Notes: generated from the letters alone by a model not told the origin. A DNA stretch of 44,211 nt from a virus (IMGVR_UViG_3300020420_000028:1-44211), one strand, 5' to 3'. Counted from the first letter of the stretch, positions 15,856 to 23,689 are shown. Program-made: numbers and translations.

Positions 15856-16704
15856 ATGGCAGAAACAATCCGCTACGACACTTCAGATGATCCTGTAGCA
15901 GCACAACAAATTGCAGAAAAAGAAGCTGAATCTTTGAAGATTGGTGAAGAACTTATGGCCAAGCAAGAAAAAATGCTTGCTGGTAAATATAAGAGTCCCG
16001 AAGAATTAGAGTCAGCATACCTTGAATTACAGAAAAAACTAGGACAGTCAGACTCCACAGAGGAGGCTTCTGAAACTACAACAGAATATCAGTTATATAC
16101 TGATGATGGCTCTGTTAATTACGACACAGCCAATGAAGTATATGGTGAAAAGTTAGGTAATACATTTAAAGAAAATGGTATAGACCCATTTGAAATGAAT
16201 GAGTACTTTGAAAAGAACAATGGTACTTTGTCTGAGGAAATGTATGGTAAACTTAACACTGCTGGTTTAAACAGGGATATGGTTGACGCATATCTAAAAG
16301 GTCTACGTGGTGAACTAGGATACCCAGAAGGCACACAACAACCTGTATTAGATGAATCAGAAGTTGATGAGATTAAAAATTTAGCTGGTGGTAGTGATGG
16401 TTATGATGCCTTAATGGAATGGGCTGGTAATAACCTATCAAAAGAGGATGCTAAAAACTATGATGATGTCCTAGCCACAGCCAACAAAACAGCGATTAAA
16501 TTTGCAGTCAAAGCACTTATGGGACAATACGAAGATTCACAGGGACGAGATTCCCGCATAGTTACTGGTAAGGAGTCATCTACTGAAACTTACAGAAGTA
16601 TGGCTGAGGTTGTCAGAGACATGAATAAACCAGAATATCAAACTGATGAAGCGTTCAGAGATGATGTCATCAGAAAACTATCCGCATCAAACTTAAAAGT
16701 ATAG
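15856..16704 (+). CDS. Scaffolding protein, gp9-like
   Basis: 282 residues, strongly acidic, with predicted helices such as QQIAEKEAESLKIGEELMAK and a C-terminal basic, helical end (FRDDVIRKLSASNLKV), the arrangement expected for a procapsid scaffold whose C-terminus binds the coat protein. It directly follows the portal. GKYKSPEELESAYLELQKKL near the N-terminus is common to T7-like scaffolds. The coat gene is not adjacent: about 1.7 kb of very small genes intervene, unlike T7. Confidence 0.85.
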   Translation: MAETIRYDTSDDPVAAQQIAEKEAESLKIGEELMAKQEKMLAGKYKSPEELESAYLELQKKLGQSDSTEEASETTTEYQLYTDDGSVNYDTANEVYGEKLGNTFKENGIDPFEMNEYFEKNNGTLSEEMYGKLNTAGLNRDMVDAYLKGLRGELGYPEGTQQPVLDESEVDEIKNLAGGSDGYDALMEWAGNNLSKEDAKNYDDVLATANKTAIKFAVKALMGQYEDSQGRDSRIVTGKESSTETYRSMAEVVRDMNKPEYQTDEAFRDDVIRKLSASNLKV

Positions 16705-16713
16705 GAGTTAATT

Positions 16714-16842
16714 ATGCCCGGACATTACGGAAAAGGAGCTAAAAAGGGAAACGGAGCTAAAAAGCTAATGAAGAAAAACCCTAAGATGCCACCAAAGGTA
16801 GCAGCAGCTATCGCTAAAAATATGAAGAAGAAGAAAAAATAA
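16714..16842 (+). CDS. Tiny basic protein, 42 aa
   Basis: 42 residues with more than one third Lys (begins MPGHYGKGAKKGNGAKK, ends NMKKKKK) and no acidic residue. An AGGAG-like site precedes ATG 16714. It is the first of six consecutive basic mini-proteins between scaffold and capsid. DNA or RNA binding is likely from charge alone; a role in DNA condensation within the head is inference. Its stop overlaps the next ATG. Confidence 0.65.
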   Translation: MPGHYGKGAKKGNGAKKLMKKNPKMPPKVAAAIAKNMKKKKK

Positions 16843-17090
16843 TGGCTCGCAAGAAAGGTGTAAGTCTGTCTTTAGGTCGAGGTGAGAAATCCCGCAAGGG
16901 TGGGCTTACAGCTAAGGGCAGAGCAAAATATAATAGAGCTACGGGCTCCAACCTCAAGGCTCCTCAGCCCCAAGGTGGTGCTCGTAAGCGTTCCTTTTGT
17001 GCTCGCATGAAGGGAGTTAAAGGGCCAATGAAGAAGCCCAATGGAAAGCCAACCCGTAAAGCGTTGGCACTACGTAGATGGAAATGCTAA
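16842..17090 (+). CDS. Basic Gly/Lys-rich protein, DUF6321-like
   Basis: 82 residues. The string SLGRGEKSRKGGLTAKGRAK followed by YNRATGSNLKAPQP and KRSFCARMKGV matches a short basic family (DUF6321 as I recall it) seen in aquatic phages and some large algal viruses. It is almost without acidic residues and is Cys-poor (two). Function is undetermined; a nucleic-acid-associated virion protein would fit. Start and stop overlap the neighbours by one base, so the six-gene run behaves as one translational unit. Confidence 0.65.
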   Translation: MARKKGVSLSLGRGEKSRKGGLTAKGRAKYNRATGSNLKAPQPQGGARKRSFCARMKGVKGPMKKPNGKPTRKALALRRWKC

Positions 17091-17272
17091 TGGCTAAACT
17101 AAACGGAAAAGGTAAAGTTAACTCAGTTAACCAACAGGTTGCTGGTAATTTTTTTGGAGTACCCAAAGATGTAAGGGACGCTGCAAAGCGACAGTACAGT
17201 GGTAAAAACTATACTATCAAAGATAAAAAAACTATTATTGACCATTATAAAAATAAAAAAGGTAAAGCATAA
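17090..17272 (+). CDS. Small basic protein, 60 aa
   Basis: 60 residues, basic at both ends (MAKLNGKGKVNSVN and HYKNKKGKA), with a central FFGVPKDVRDAAKRQYSGKN. The start at ATG 17090 overlaps the previous stop; an upstream ATG at 17078 lies inside the preceding gene. It has no recognised domain. The helix DVRDAAKRQYS and high charge are consistent with nucleic-acid binding. Confidence 0.55.
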   Translation: MAKLNGKGKVNSVNQQVAGNFFGVPKDVRDAAKRQYSGKNYTIKDKKTIIDHYKNKKGKA

Positions 17273-17328
17273 TGGCACACAAGAAAGGATCAAAGTGTGG
17301 CTGTAAACACGGAGGCAAGAAGAAGTAA
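17272..17328 (+). CDS. Micro-protein, 18 aa, Lys/Cys-rich
   Basis: An 18-residue ORF, MAHKKGSKCGCKHGGKKK, sharing its ATG with the previous stop codon and its stop with the next ATG (TAATG on both sides). The CGC...H arrangement might bind a metal ion. Its tight fit between two basic genes is the main argument for expression. No family known. Confidence 0.45.
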   Translation: MAHKKGSKCGCKHGGKKK

Positions 17329-17489
17329 TGGCTAAACTATGTGCTCGTGGAAAAGCAGCTGCAAAAAGAAAGTTCAAGGTATACCCTTCAGCATATGCTA
17401 ATGCTTATGGTGTAAAGGTATGTAAAGGACAAGTAAAATCTGGCGGTAAAAGAAAGACTGCTAAAGGATATACTAGAGGAAAGAGATGA
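17328..17489 (+). CDS. Small basic protein, 53 aa, YPSAYANAY family
   Basis: 53 residues. MAKLCARGKAAAKRKFKVY followed by PSAYANAYGVKVCKG is a characteristic motif of short basic proteins found in marine phages and large DNA viruses. Two Cys, many Lys/Arg, and almost no acidic residues. Function undetermined. It starts in a TAATG overlap and ends in an ATGA overlap. Confidence 0.65.
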   Translation: MAKLCARGKAAAKRKFKVYPSAYANAYGVKVCKGQVKSGGKRKTAKGYTRGKR

Positions 17490-17722
17490 GTTTAAAAAGA
17501 TGGTTTAAAGAGAAGTGGGTGGACGTAAAAACTGGTAAGCCATGTGGCAGACAGAAAGGCGAAAAGCGTAAAGGCTACCCCGCTTGTCGTCCATCTCGTA
17601 GAGTCTCATCCAAAACACCTAAGACTACCAAAGAGATGTCTAGCGGTGAAAAAACAAGATTTAGAAAATCTAAAACAAGTTCACGTAGAATTAACTACAA
17701 CCACAAACGAAGAAAACGATGA
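17486..17722 (+). CDS. Basic protein, DUF5872-like
   Basis: 78 residues. The segment KWVDVKTGKPCGRQKGEKRK then GYPACRPS matches DUF5872, a short domain with two conserved Cys found in phages and giant viruses. The remainder is Ser/Thr/Lys-rich (SRRVSSKTPKTTKEM) and the C-terminus ends KRRKR. It is the last of the six basic genes. The ATGA overlap at 17719 couples it to hli. Confidence 0.7.
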   Translation: MSLKRWFKEKWVDVKTGKPCGRQKGEKRKGYPACRPSRRVSSKTPKTTKEMSSGEKTRFRKSKTSSRRINYNHKRRKR

Positions 17723-17844
17723 CACACCACAACCCCTACTGGAAAGATGCAGAAAGACTTAATGGTTGGCTTGCTATGCTCGGCATTATTGCTGGTATTG
17801 GTGCTTACGCCACAACAGGTCAACTCATCCCCGGAGTATTCTAG
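17719..17844 (+). CDS. hli: High-light-inducible (Hli) chlorophyll-binding protein
   Basis: 41 residues. AERLNGWLAMLGIIAGIGAY is the single transmembrane ELIP/Hli helix, with Glu12 and Asn15 as pigment ligands, followed by the typical cyanophage ending TTGQLIPGVF. Hli proteins bind chlorophyll and carotenoid in thylakoids and protect photosystems; cyanophages carry them to keep photosynthesis running during infection. The usual Arg after NG is Trp here (NGWLAM). The ORF is below most length cut-offs and is easily missed. It starts in an ATGA overlap with the DUF5872-like gene, and its 3' two-thirds overlap another ORF in a different frame. It is strong evidence for a cyanobacterial host. Confidence 0.9.
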   Translation: MTHHNPYWKDAERLNGWLAMLGIIAGIGAYATTGQLIPGVF

Positions 17845-17995
17845 TCCTTATGACTGGAAGATGACATGTGATGATTTCATAATGTCAAAATATTCTGTGC
17901 TACAAGACCCACATCTTGATGCACAGGCAAAGTACAAAATCATATCTTATCTTGAACAGAAAGTTGTTGGTGAATGTACTAAACCTTTATCATAA
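17747..17995 (+). CDS. Small exported protein overlapping hli
   Basis: 82 residues in a second frame. The N-terminal LMVGLLCSALLLVLVL is a signal peptide or membrane anchor, followed by a polar domain with CDDFIMSKYSVL, LDAQAKYKIISYLEQKV and GEC: two Cys after the signal and regular helices. The region after 17844 is not covered by hli, so the C-terminal domain is likely genuine. ATG 17762 is an equally good start. The signal is encoded in the same bases as the Hli helix, read one frame over. Likely periplasmic or thylakoid-lumenal; function unknown. Confidence 0.6.
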   Translation: MQKDLMVGLLCSALLLVLVLTPQQVNSSPEYSSPYDWKMTCDDFIMSKYSVLQDPHLDAQAKYKIISYLEQKVVGECTKPLS

Positions 17996-17997
17996 CG

Positions 17998-18070
17998 CTA
18001 CGTCCGTTCATCCTTCGGGACGCATGACGACTCAAGCATGGAACGGGGCTTGGGTATATGGGAGATTACC
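17998..18070 (+). promoter_or_regulatory. Glutamine riboswitch, Downstream-peptide (glnA-related) type
   Basis: CGTCC (18001-18005) pairs with GGACG (18018-18022), enclosing GTTCATCC, the signature of the glnA/Downstream-peptide aptamers. A second hairpin CAAGC (18033-18037) with GCTTG (18048-18052) has GAACGG (18041-18046) in its loop, complementary to CCGTTC (18004-18009), so a pseudoknot can form. A GGGAG ribosome-binding site (18060-18064) and a short YRG-peptide ORF follow. Downstream-peptide RNAs are known from marine picocyanobacteria and cyanophages and bind glutamine (Ames and Breaker 2011). Recognition is from memory of the motif, without a covariance search. Confidence 0.75.
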
Positions 18071-18124
18071 ATGACAGTAACTTACGTATATCGTGGCGTT
18101 GCTTACACCAAAATTATTAAATGA
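18071..18124 (+). CDS. YRG micro-peptide controlled by the riboswitch
   Basis: 17 residues, MTVTYVYRGVAYTKIIK, with ribosome-binding site GGGAG seven bases upstream, directly after the riboswitch-like RNA. The TYxYRGVxY pattern resembles the short cyanobacterial DUF4278-type peptides that follow glutamine riboswitches; one such cyanobacterial protein (PirA) binds the PII nitrogen regulator. The phage peptide is much shorter, essentially the motif alone. The stop overlaps the next ATG (ATGA). Interaction with host nitrogen control is inference. Confidence 0.65.
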   Translation: MTVTYVYRGVAYTKIIK

Positions 18125-18252
18125 ATGATAGAGCAATTTGGTTCGGTATAATCGGTCTAGCTTTTGTAATGGGGGCTTTAGAAATAAGTCACATTCAAAC
18201 GCATATGTCTGAAAAACGACCACATTATCACTTACATAAAGTAGCTCGTTAA
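18121..18252 (+). CDS. Small single-pass membrane protein, 43 aa
   Basis: 43 residues. IWFGIIGLAFVMGALEI (about 6-22) is one transmembrane helix, followed by a His/Lys-rich tail (HIQTHMSEKRPHYHLHKVAR). It starts in an ATGA overlap with the YRG peptide and so would be under the same riboswitch. Its shape, one helix plus a basic tail, resembles Hli-like or small membrane regulators, but the pigment-binding motif is missing. Function unknown. Confidence 0.5.
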   Translation: MNDRAIWFGIIGLAFVMGALEISHIQTHMSEKRPHYHLHKVAR

Positions 18253-18413
18253 GCGACATGGGAGGTGCAATGCCTCCCTCTACATTTGGTATTAGCCTCT
18301 ACGGAGACACCTAATGCCGTCTAGACGGTGGGATAGACCACAAATCTCAATGAGTCCAATTAAGACTCCTATAATTCTAGATCTAGAGACGATACATATA
18401 ACCTTACAAAATA
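18253..18413 (+). promoter_or_regulatory. Dyad-rich spacer upstream of the capsid gene
   Basis: 161 noncoding bases with five inverted repeats: GGGAGG 18260-18265 with CCTCCC 18273-18278, ATTAG 18291-18295 with CTAAT 18311-18315, the palindrome CCGTCTAGACGG 18317-18328, GAGTC 18352-18356 with GACTC 18364-18368, and the palindrome TCTAGATCTAGA 18376-18387. T7 places its strongest late promoter and an RNase III site just before gene 10. A phage promoter and RNA-processing sites are therefore expected here, though no T7 consensus is present. Confidence 0.5.
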
Positions 18414-19589
18414 ATGGCACAACAGTCAAGTTCAAACCCTACTAATCAAACCTTTCTGGGTAGGATTGGTAATGCTTCTACACAGAACGCAACAAACAAC
18501 AGAGACCTCTATTTAAAGTTGTTCTCAGGTGAGATGTTTACTGGCTTCCAAAGAGAGACAATCGCAAGAGATCTCGTAATGAAGCGTACACTCACCAACG
18601 GGAAGAGTCTCCAGTTCATCTATACTGGACGCACAAGTGCGGAATACCACACTCCCGGAAATAGCATACTAGGAAACACTGACGGAACTCCACCAGTAGC
18701 TGAAAAAACAATTACAGTGGACGATTTGCTCATTTCTAGTGCTTTCGTTTATGAGCTAGATGAAACACTAGCACACTATGAATTGAGAGGAGAAATTTCT
18801 AAGAAGATTGGATATGCTCTTGCACAAAAATATGATAGACTAATTTTCAGAGCTATCGCTAAAGGTGCTAGACAGGCTTCTCCTATTTCAAAAACTGGTT
18901 TCATCGAGCCGGGTGGTACACAAATCAGAGTTGGAGCAGGTTCTAACGCTGATGATGCACTTGATGATACAGAACTCGTAAAAGCATTTTATGAAGCTGC
19001 AGCAGCTTTAGATGAAAAAGGAGTATCTGATGATGGTCGGGTTGCCGTACTTAACCCTAGACAGTACTACGAACTTATAAAAGGAGCTGGTAGTAACGGT
19101 CTAATTAACAGAGACGTACAAGGTACAGCACTTCAGTCTGGTAACGGAGTAATTGAAATTGCAGGTATTCAAATCTACAAATCAATGAACGTCCCATTCT
19201 TCTCTAAGTATGGTACTAAGTACGCACCTGCATCTAGCCCATCAGCTGCAACTGACCTTGATACAGTAGATCCCGGAAACACAGGATCATTCGTATCTGA
19301 AGGTATTGAAACAGCTACAACAGCTACAGGTAACAACTATGGCCCACGCCAAAACTATGGTGCTGCATCTAACTTTGCAAACACATGTGGATTAATTTTC
19401 CAGCGTGAGGCTGCAGGTGTAGTTGAAACAATCGGCCCACAAGTTCAAGTAACTTCTGGAGACGTTTCCGTGGTTTACCAAGGCGATGTCATACTAGGAC
19501 GCATGGCTATGGGAGCAGACTATGTGAACCCAGCAGCTTGTGTAGAATTGTTCGCAGGAACAACTACAAAGCCAGCAGCTTTCTCATAA
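18414..19589 (+). CDS. Major capsid protein, gp10A-like
   Basis: 391 residues, close to cyanopodovirus and T7 coat proteins (345-400). NRDLYLKLFSGEMFTGFQRE at the N-terminus, IYTGRTSAEYHTPGN, and the HK97-type spine-helix region (AHYELRGEISKKIGYALAQK) are typical of the T7 coat family. Codon use looks tidy, as in a highly expressed gene. It follows the dyad-rich spacer and precedes a strong terminator, so it is probably the most abundant late transcript. No gp10B-type frameshift extension is evident. Confidence 0.95.
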   Translation: MAQQSSSNPTNQTFLGRIGNASTQNATNNRDLYLKLFSGEMFTGFQRETIARDLVMKRTLTNGKSLQFIYTGRTSAEYHTPGNSILGNTDGTPPVAEKTITVDDLLISSAFVYELDETLAHYELRGEISKKIGYALAQKYDRLIFRAIAKGARQASPISKTGFIEPGGTQIRVGAGSNADDALDDTELVKAFYEAAAALDEKGVSDDGRVAVLNPRQYYELIKGAGSNGLINRDVQGTALQSGNGVIEIAGIQIYKSMNVPFFSKYGTKYAPASSPSAATDLDTVDPGNTGSFVSEGIETATTATGNNYGPRQNYGAASNFANTCGLIFQREAAGVVETIGPQVQVTSGDVSVVYQGDVILGRMAMGADYVNPAACVELFAGTTTKPAAFS

Positions 19590-19604
19590 GTTTTTATTTT
19601 ACAT

Positions 19605-19630
19605 GGGGGCTCAGTCCCCCCTTTTTTTTT
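19605..19630 (+). terminator. Rho-independent terminator after the capsid gene
   Basis: GGGGG (19605-19609) and CCCCC (19616-19620) form a stem with loop CTCAGT, followed by nine T residues (19622-19630). It lies between the capsid stop and the tail tube A start, as the T7 terminator follows gene 10. It is the clearest intrinsic terminator in the window. Confidence 0.88.
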
Positions 19631-19633
19631 ATT

Positions 19634-20272
19634 ATGACACAAATATCTTACGGAGTGTCTACCGAACTAGATGCTGTCAACTCAATCCTGATGAGCGTTG
19701 GAGAATCCCCAGTTAATACATTAACAGTGCAAAGCCCCGAAGTGGCTATAGCACAAAAGACTCTAAGGCAAGTCTGCCGTGAGATACAAGCTGAGGGCTG
19801 GTCATACAACACAGAGAACGAGTACCCTATTGACACCGATACTAATAATCAAGTTATAGTTCCTAATAATGTTTTACAAATGGATCTAAATATCTTTCAA
19901 CATGGTAAAGATTATGATGTTGTAAGACGTAGTGACAACGGTGTACTGAAAGTATACGACAAAAAAGGTCATACATTTACCTTTGAAAATTGTGATAAAT
20001 TATATTTTGATATGATATGGATGTTAGATTTTGAGGATCTACCACAAGTATTTAAAGATTATATTACTACTAGAGCCTCCAGAATCGCCTCTAACCGTAT
20101 GGTAAACAGTCAACCATCTGCTAGGTTATTAGAATCAGATGAGGCTGCTGCAAGAGCTGCTGCTGTGGAGTATGAGAACAAACAGGGAGATCATAATATA
20201 TTCAATGACTATCAGTATCATCAAGATGCTAACACTGTATATAGACCATTTAAAGTATTAAGAAGAATGTAA
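19634..20272 (+). CDS. Tail tubular protein A, gp11-like
   Basis: 212 residues from ATG 19634, just after the terminator T-run; an earlier in-frame start would lie in the capsid gene. ELDAVNSILMSVGESPVNTL, EIQAEGWSYNTE and YITTRASRIASNRMV are characteristic of the T7 gp11 family. Twelve copies form the adaptor ring between portal and nozzle. Size is close to T7 gp11 (196). The stop overlaps the gp12-like ATG. Confidence 0.93.
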   Translation: MTQISYGVSTELDAVNSILMSVGESPVNTLTVQSPEVAIAQKTLRQVCREIQAEGWSYNTENEYPIDTDTNNQVIVPNNVLQMDLNIFQHGKDYDVVRRSDNGVLKVYDKKGHTFTFENCDKLYFDMIWMLDFEDLPQVFKDYITTRASRIASNRMVNSQPSARLLESDEAAARAAAVEYENKQGDHNIFNDYQYHQDANTVYRPFKVLRRM

Positions 20273-23256
20273 TGGCAGCAATTAATCAACGTATCCCAAA
20301 CTTTCTAGGGGGTGTATCACAACAACCAGATAAAATTAAATTTCCGGGACAGTTAAGGGTATGTGATAATGCCGTTCCAGATATTACGTTTGGTCTTACA
20401 AAACGCCCACCTGCAGAGTTTGTAGGTACTCTTACCAATGCAACTTCATCTGGTCATTGGTATGAAATTTTAAGAGATGGAGATGAAAAATATATAGTAC
20501 AAATTACACCATCCAACAGTGGTGGTATGCCTATAAGAGTATGGGATCTAGCTGACGGCACTGAAAAATCTCTGACAAATTCTAGCGGAGATTCTCTTTT
20601 TGCATATTTAGCTGGAGCTACATCACCTTATGCAGTTACCACAATTCAAGACTACACAATTATAGCTAACCCTAATAAAGTTGTAGGTACTACAGGTAAC
20701 ACATTTACACCAATAAACAACGGAGAATATTCATATGCTAGGCTGGATACTGTTGCTTACAATACTGAATACATTTTATATAGCGGTACAGCTCCATCAC
20801 CCAATACATTTTACAGGGTTACTTCTGTAAAGGTAGATAGGATGTCTGGAGGTAGTGCTCAAGGGCCAACCTTTGATGATACTAACGAAGATCAAAGTAA
20901 ATCTGGTACATTAACTTGGTCATTTTCTGGAGGTAGTGCAGTAAATACTTCTGGTGCTACTAACTGTGAAAATATTGAAGGTAGTTTACAGGTAAATGGT
21001 AACAGTTATATTGCAAACAATACGGCAACTTACGATGGCGGTGGTACATCATCCTCTAACTTTTTAGGTTACATACAGGATTACGATGTTAGATATACAG
21101 CTACAGTTACTTTGACTGATGGTGGTCTTATTAAAGAAACAAACAAAACTACGGCAGAGGGTAAATTTATAGATGTAACTATGGAAGGTGAAACCTATCG
21201 TATTTCAGTTGAAGCTGTAGAACCAGTAACAACATACGAAGGAGTTGCTGGTATAGGTTATTTTAAAACACCTAAAAATCCAGACAATGGTACTATCTCT
21301 ATGGCTACTATTTTAAACGGCCTTAAAACTGCTGTTAATAGTAACCTTGCTAATGTTACAGCTGAAGTTATAGGTAGTGGTTTATTTATGAATGGATCTG
21401 CTGCAGATGGTGTAAACTTTCTCGGTGGTGCTGTAAATGAAAACATGAGTGTTATAGGTCAAAAAGCACAAGATATTAGTAGACTACCAGCTATGAATAA
21501 ACATGGTTATGTGGCACAAATATCAAATGCTGCTGACTTAGATACAGATGACTACTATGTAAAGTTTGAAGCTAACAATGGTGTATCTGGTGCTGGTAGC
21601 TATAACGAATGTGTTAGACCTCACAACTTCTCATCTAGTAGTGACCCTATGGTATTGGGTTTAGACCCCGCAACAATGCCACATGCTTTGATAAATAATC
21701 GTAATGGTACATTTACTTTTACTAAATTAGATGAAGCTAGTAAGGGTAGTACTGAAAACTATTGGAAAAACAGAGAGGTAGGTGATGATACATCTAACCC
21801 ATTTCCTACGTTTGTTGGTACTACTATACAAGAAATGTTTTTTCACAGAAACAGATTAGGTATGATTTCTGGCGAACAAATTGTAATGAGTAAGCCGGGC
21901 CAGTACTTTGATTTTTTTATAGTATCTGCTATAACAACAAGTGACGATAATCCTATAGACATAACAGTCTCTGATGTAAAACCTGCATTTATTAATCACA
22001 TACTACCTATACAAAGAGGTATGATGATGTTTAGTGATAATGGTCAATTTATGTTATTTACAGAGTCTGATATATTTAGTGCAAAAACCGTTAGATTAAA
22101 AAAAGTATCTAGTTATGAGTGTGATGCAACTATACAGCCTGTAGATCTTGGTACATCCGTACTGTTTACATCTAATGTGTCTGCATATGCTAGAGCATTT
22201 GAGGCTACTATATTAGATGATGCTACACCTCCTAACATACTAGAACAAACAAGAGTTGTACCAGAGTTTTTACCAAAAGATATAACTAAATCTGCAAACT
22301 CTGCAGCTATAGGTATCACTACTTATGGTAAAAAAGGTGATAGTACAGTATATCACTACAAATACTACAATACTGGACAACAACGTGAGCAATCAGCATG
22401 GTATAGTTGGACATTAACAGGAACTATGCAACACATGTTATATACAGGTGGTAGTTTCTTTACTGTTACACTACATGATGGTGCTTATAAACTATGTAGA
22501 CATGAGTATGTAGCAGATGCTGATAATACTAGATCATATGTATTAGGTGGTTCAGCCTCTGATGTAGGATCACCACTTAAAACTGCGAGACAGTTTGAAG
22601 CACATTTAGATATGATGACTATAGCTACAAACGTGGCTGGGTCAGCTCAAACAACTACAGCTCCAGAAAAAACTGTACTTACAATACCATATACACCTGC
22701 TAATACTACAAACTTAGTTATGGTTGGTTTATCTGGTAACGATAGCGATGGTAACTCTATAGCTGGAGTTGTAAGAACAGCTGATGCTGTAGGTACTAAC
22801 AGTGTTACATTCAATAATATTAACTTACATAGTGCAGCAAAAGTTGCTGTAGGTTATAAATATACAACTATTATTGAATTACCTACATACTATCTAAACG
22901 TAGGTCAAAACACCTATGATACAGATGGTGATTTACGTATCTCTGGTATTAACTTTGAAATGGGTGTAGGTGGGCCTTTAGAGTTCCATTTAACATCACC
23001 ATTTGAATATGTAGATGCTAGTGGTAATATTACTAAAGATATAGACGATTATGTACAATTTGAGTCTGGTGTATTATCTAATTCTAGTGTATTTGATAAG
23101 CCTCCTGCAGCCTTAGCTACAAGTGTAAGAGTACCAGTACAACGTAAGAATGAGAAATATACTTTACAAATACAAATACCCGACCCCTTTTCCACCGCTA
23201 TAATCTCAGCAAGCTGGGATGGCATATACCACAATAGACGACATGTACGAAGGTAA
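20272..23256 (+). CDS. Tail tubular protein B (nozzle), gp12-like
   Basis: 994 residues, larger than T7 gp12 (794) but typical for cyanopodoviruses. The opening INQRIPNFLGGVSQQPDKIK is diagnostic of the nozzle family. Later FHRNRLGMISGEQIVMSKPG and LFTESDIFSAKTVRLKKVSS also match. The protein forms the hexameric nozzle that carries the fibres and seals DNA in the head. Insertions rich in Gly, Ser and Thr account for the extra length. It overlaps the next gene by 38 bases. Confidence 0.93.
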   Translation: MAAINQRIPNFLGGVSQQPDKIKFPGQLRVCDNAVPDITFGLTKRPPAEFVGTLTNATSSGHWYEILRDGDEKYIVQITPSNSGGMPIRVWDLADGTEKSLTNSSGDSLFAYLAGATSPYAVTTIQDYTIIANPNKVVGTTGNTFTPINNGEYSYARLDTVAYNTEYILYSGTAPSPNTFYRVTSVKVDRMSGGSAQGPTFDDTNEDQSKSGTLTWSFSGGSAVNTSGATNCENIEGSLQVNGNSYIANNTATYDGGGTSSSNFLGYIQDYDVRYTATVTLTDGGLIKETNKTTAEGKFIDVTMEGETYRISVEAVEPVTTYEGVAGIGYFKTPKNPDNGTISMATILNGLKTAVNSNLANVTAEVIGSGLFMNGSAADGVNFLGGAVNENMSVIGQKAQDISRLPAMNKHGYVAQISNAADLDTDDYYVKFEANNGVSGAGSYNECVRPHNFSSSSDPMVLGLDPATMPHALINNRNGTFTFTKLDEASKGSTENYWKNREVGDDTSNPFPTFVGTTIQEMFFHRNRLGMISGEQIVMSKPGQYFDFFIVSAITTSDDNPIDITVSDVKPAFINHILPIQRGMMMFSDNGQFMLFTESDIFSAKTVRLKKVSSYECDATIQPVDLGTSVLFTSNVSAYARAFEATILDDATPPNILEQTRVVPEFLPKDITKSANSAAIGITTYGKKGDSTVYHYKYYNTGQQREQSAWYSWTLTGTMQHMLYTGGSFFTVTLHDGAYKLCRHEYVADADNTRSYVLGGSASDVGSPLKTARQFEAHLDMMTIATNVAGSAQTTTAPEKTVLTIPYTPANTTNLVMVGLSGNDSDGNSIAGVVRTADAVGTNSVTFNNINLHSAAKVAVGYKYTTIIELPTYYLNVGQNTYDTDGDLRISGINFEMGVGGPLEFHLTSPFEYVDASGNITKDIDDYVQFESGVLSNSSVFDKPPAALATSVRVPVQRKNEKYTLQIQIPDPFSTAIISASWDGIYHNRRHVRR

Positions 23257-23689
23257 GTATATTCAGACTTGCACACCAGAGTTAGCTCTAAGTGTAGGTC
23301 TGAACTTACGCTATGAAGATAGACGTGAGACAGAGCAAACCACAGGATTAACTGCTGAGGCTTCTATAATTGAATCATTTTACAATTCAACCTATTCCGT
23401 ATACTTTACGGTTCCCAACGGCAAGGCTGCTGGAGTGGCAGGTGTAACTCCACATAATGTTGTTTGGATGTTATGTACTGATGCTAGTACTGAATACCCA
23501 CATACATTTGTGAGAGAAGCTAAACGCTGGGTAAATAGTTTACTCAATCCTTACTTGTGTAATCAAGCAGATATGCGAAATGAAGCACATATAAAATTAC
23601 TAAAATTACTTGGTTTCAACTTTATTAACTATCATGTCTATAACAATGTTCCTCTTATACAATTTATAAAGCCATGTGTAATCCCTTAG
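23219..23689 (+). CDS. gp13-like virion protein, GNAT-like
   Basis: 156 residues. The C-terminal DMRNEAHIKLLKLLGFNFI and a final PLIQFIK resemble the T7 gp13 and GNAT-like pattern in which a conserved N...LLGF helix ends the acetyltransferase fold. The middle VYFTVPNGKAAGVAGV fits the acetyl-CoA region poorly, so activity is doubtful. The position between gp12 and gp14 equivalents supports gp13. Starts at 23219 and 23243 are both possible; the first overlaps the nozzle gene. Confidence 0.65.
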   Translation: MAYTTIDDMYEGKYIQTCTPELALSVGLNLRYEDRRETEQTTGLTAEASIIESFYNSTYSVYFTVPNGKAAGVAGVTPHNVVWMLCTDASTEYPHTFVREAKRWVNSLLNPYLCNQADMRNEAHIKLLKLLGFNFINYHVYNNVPLIQFIKPCVIP

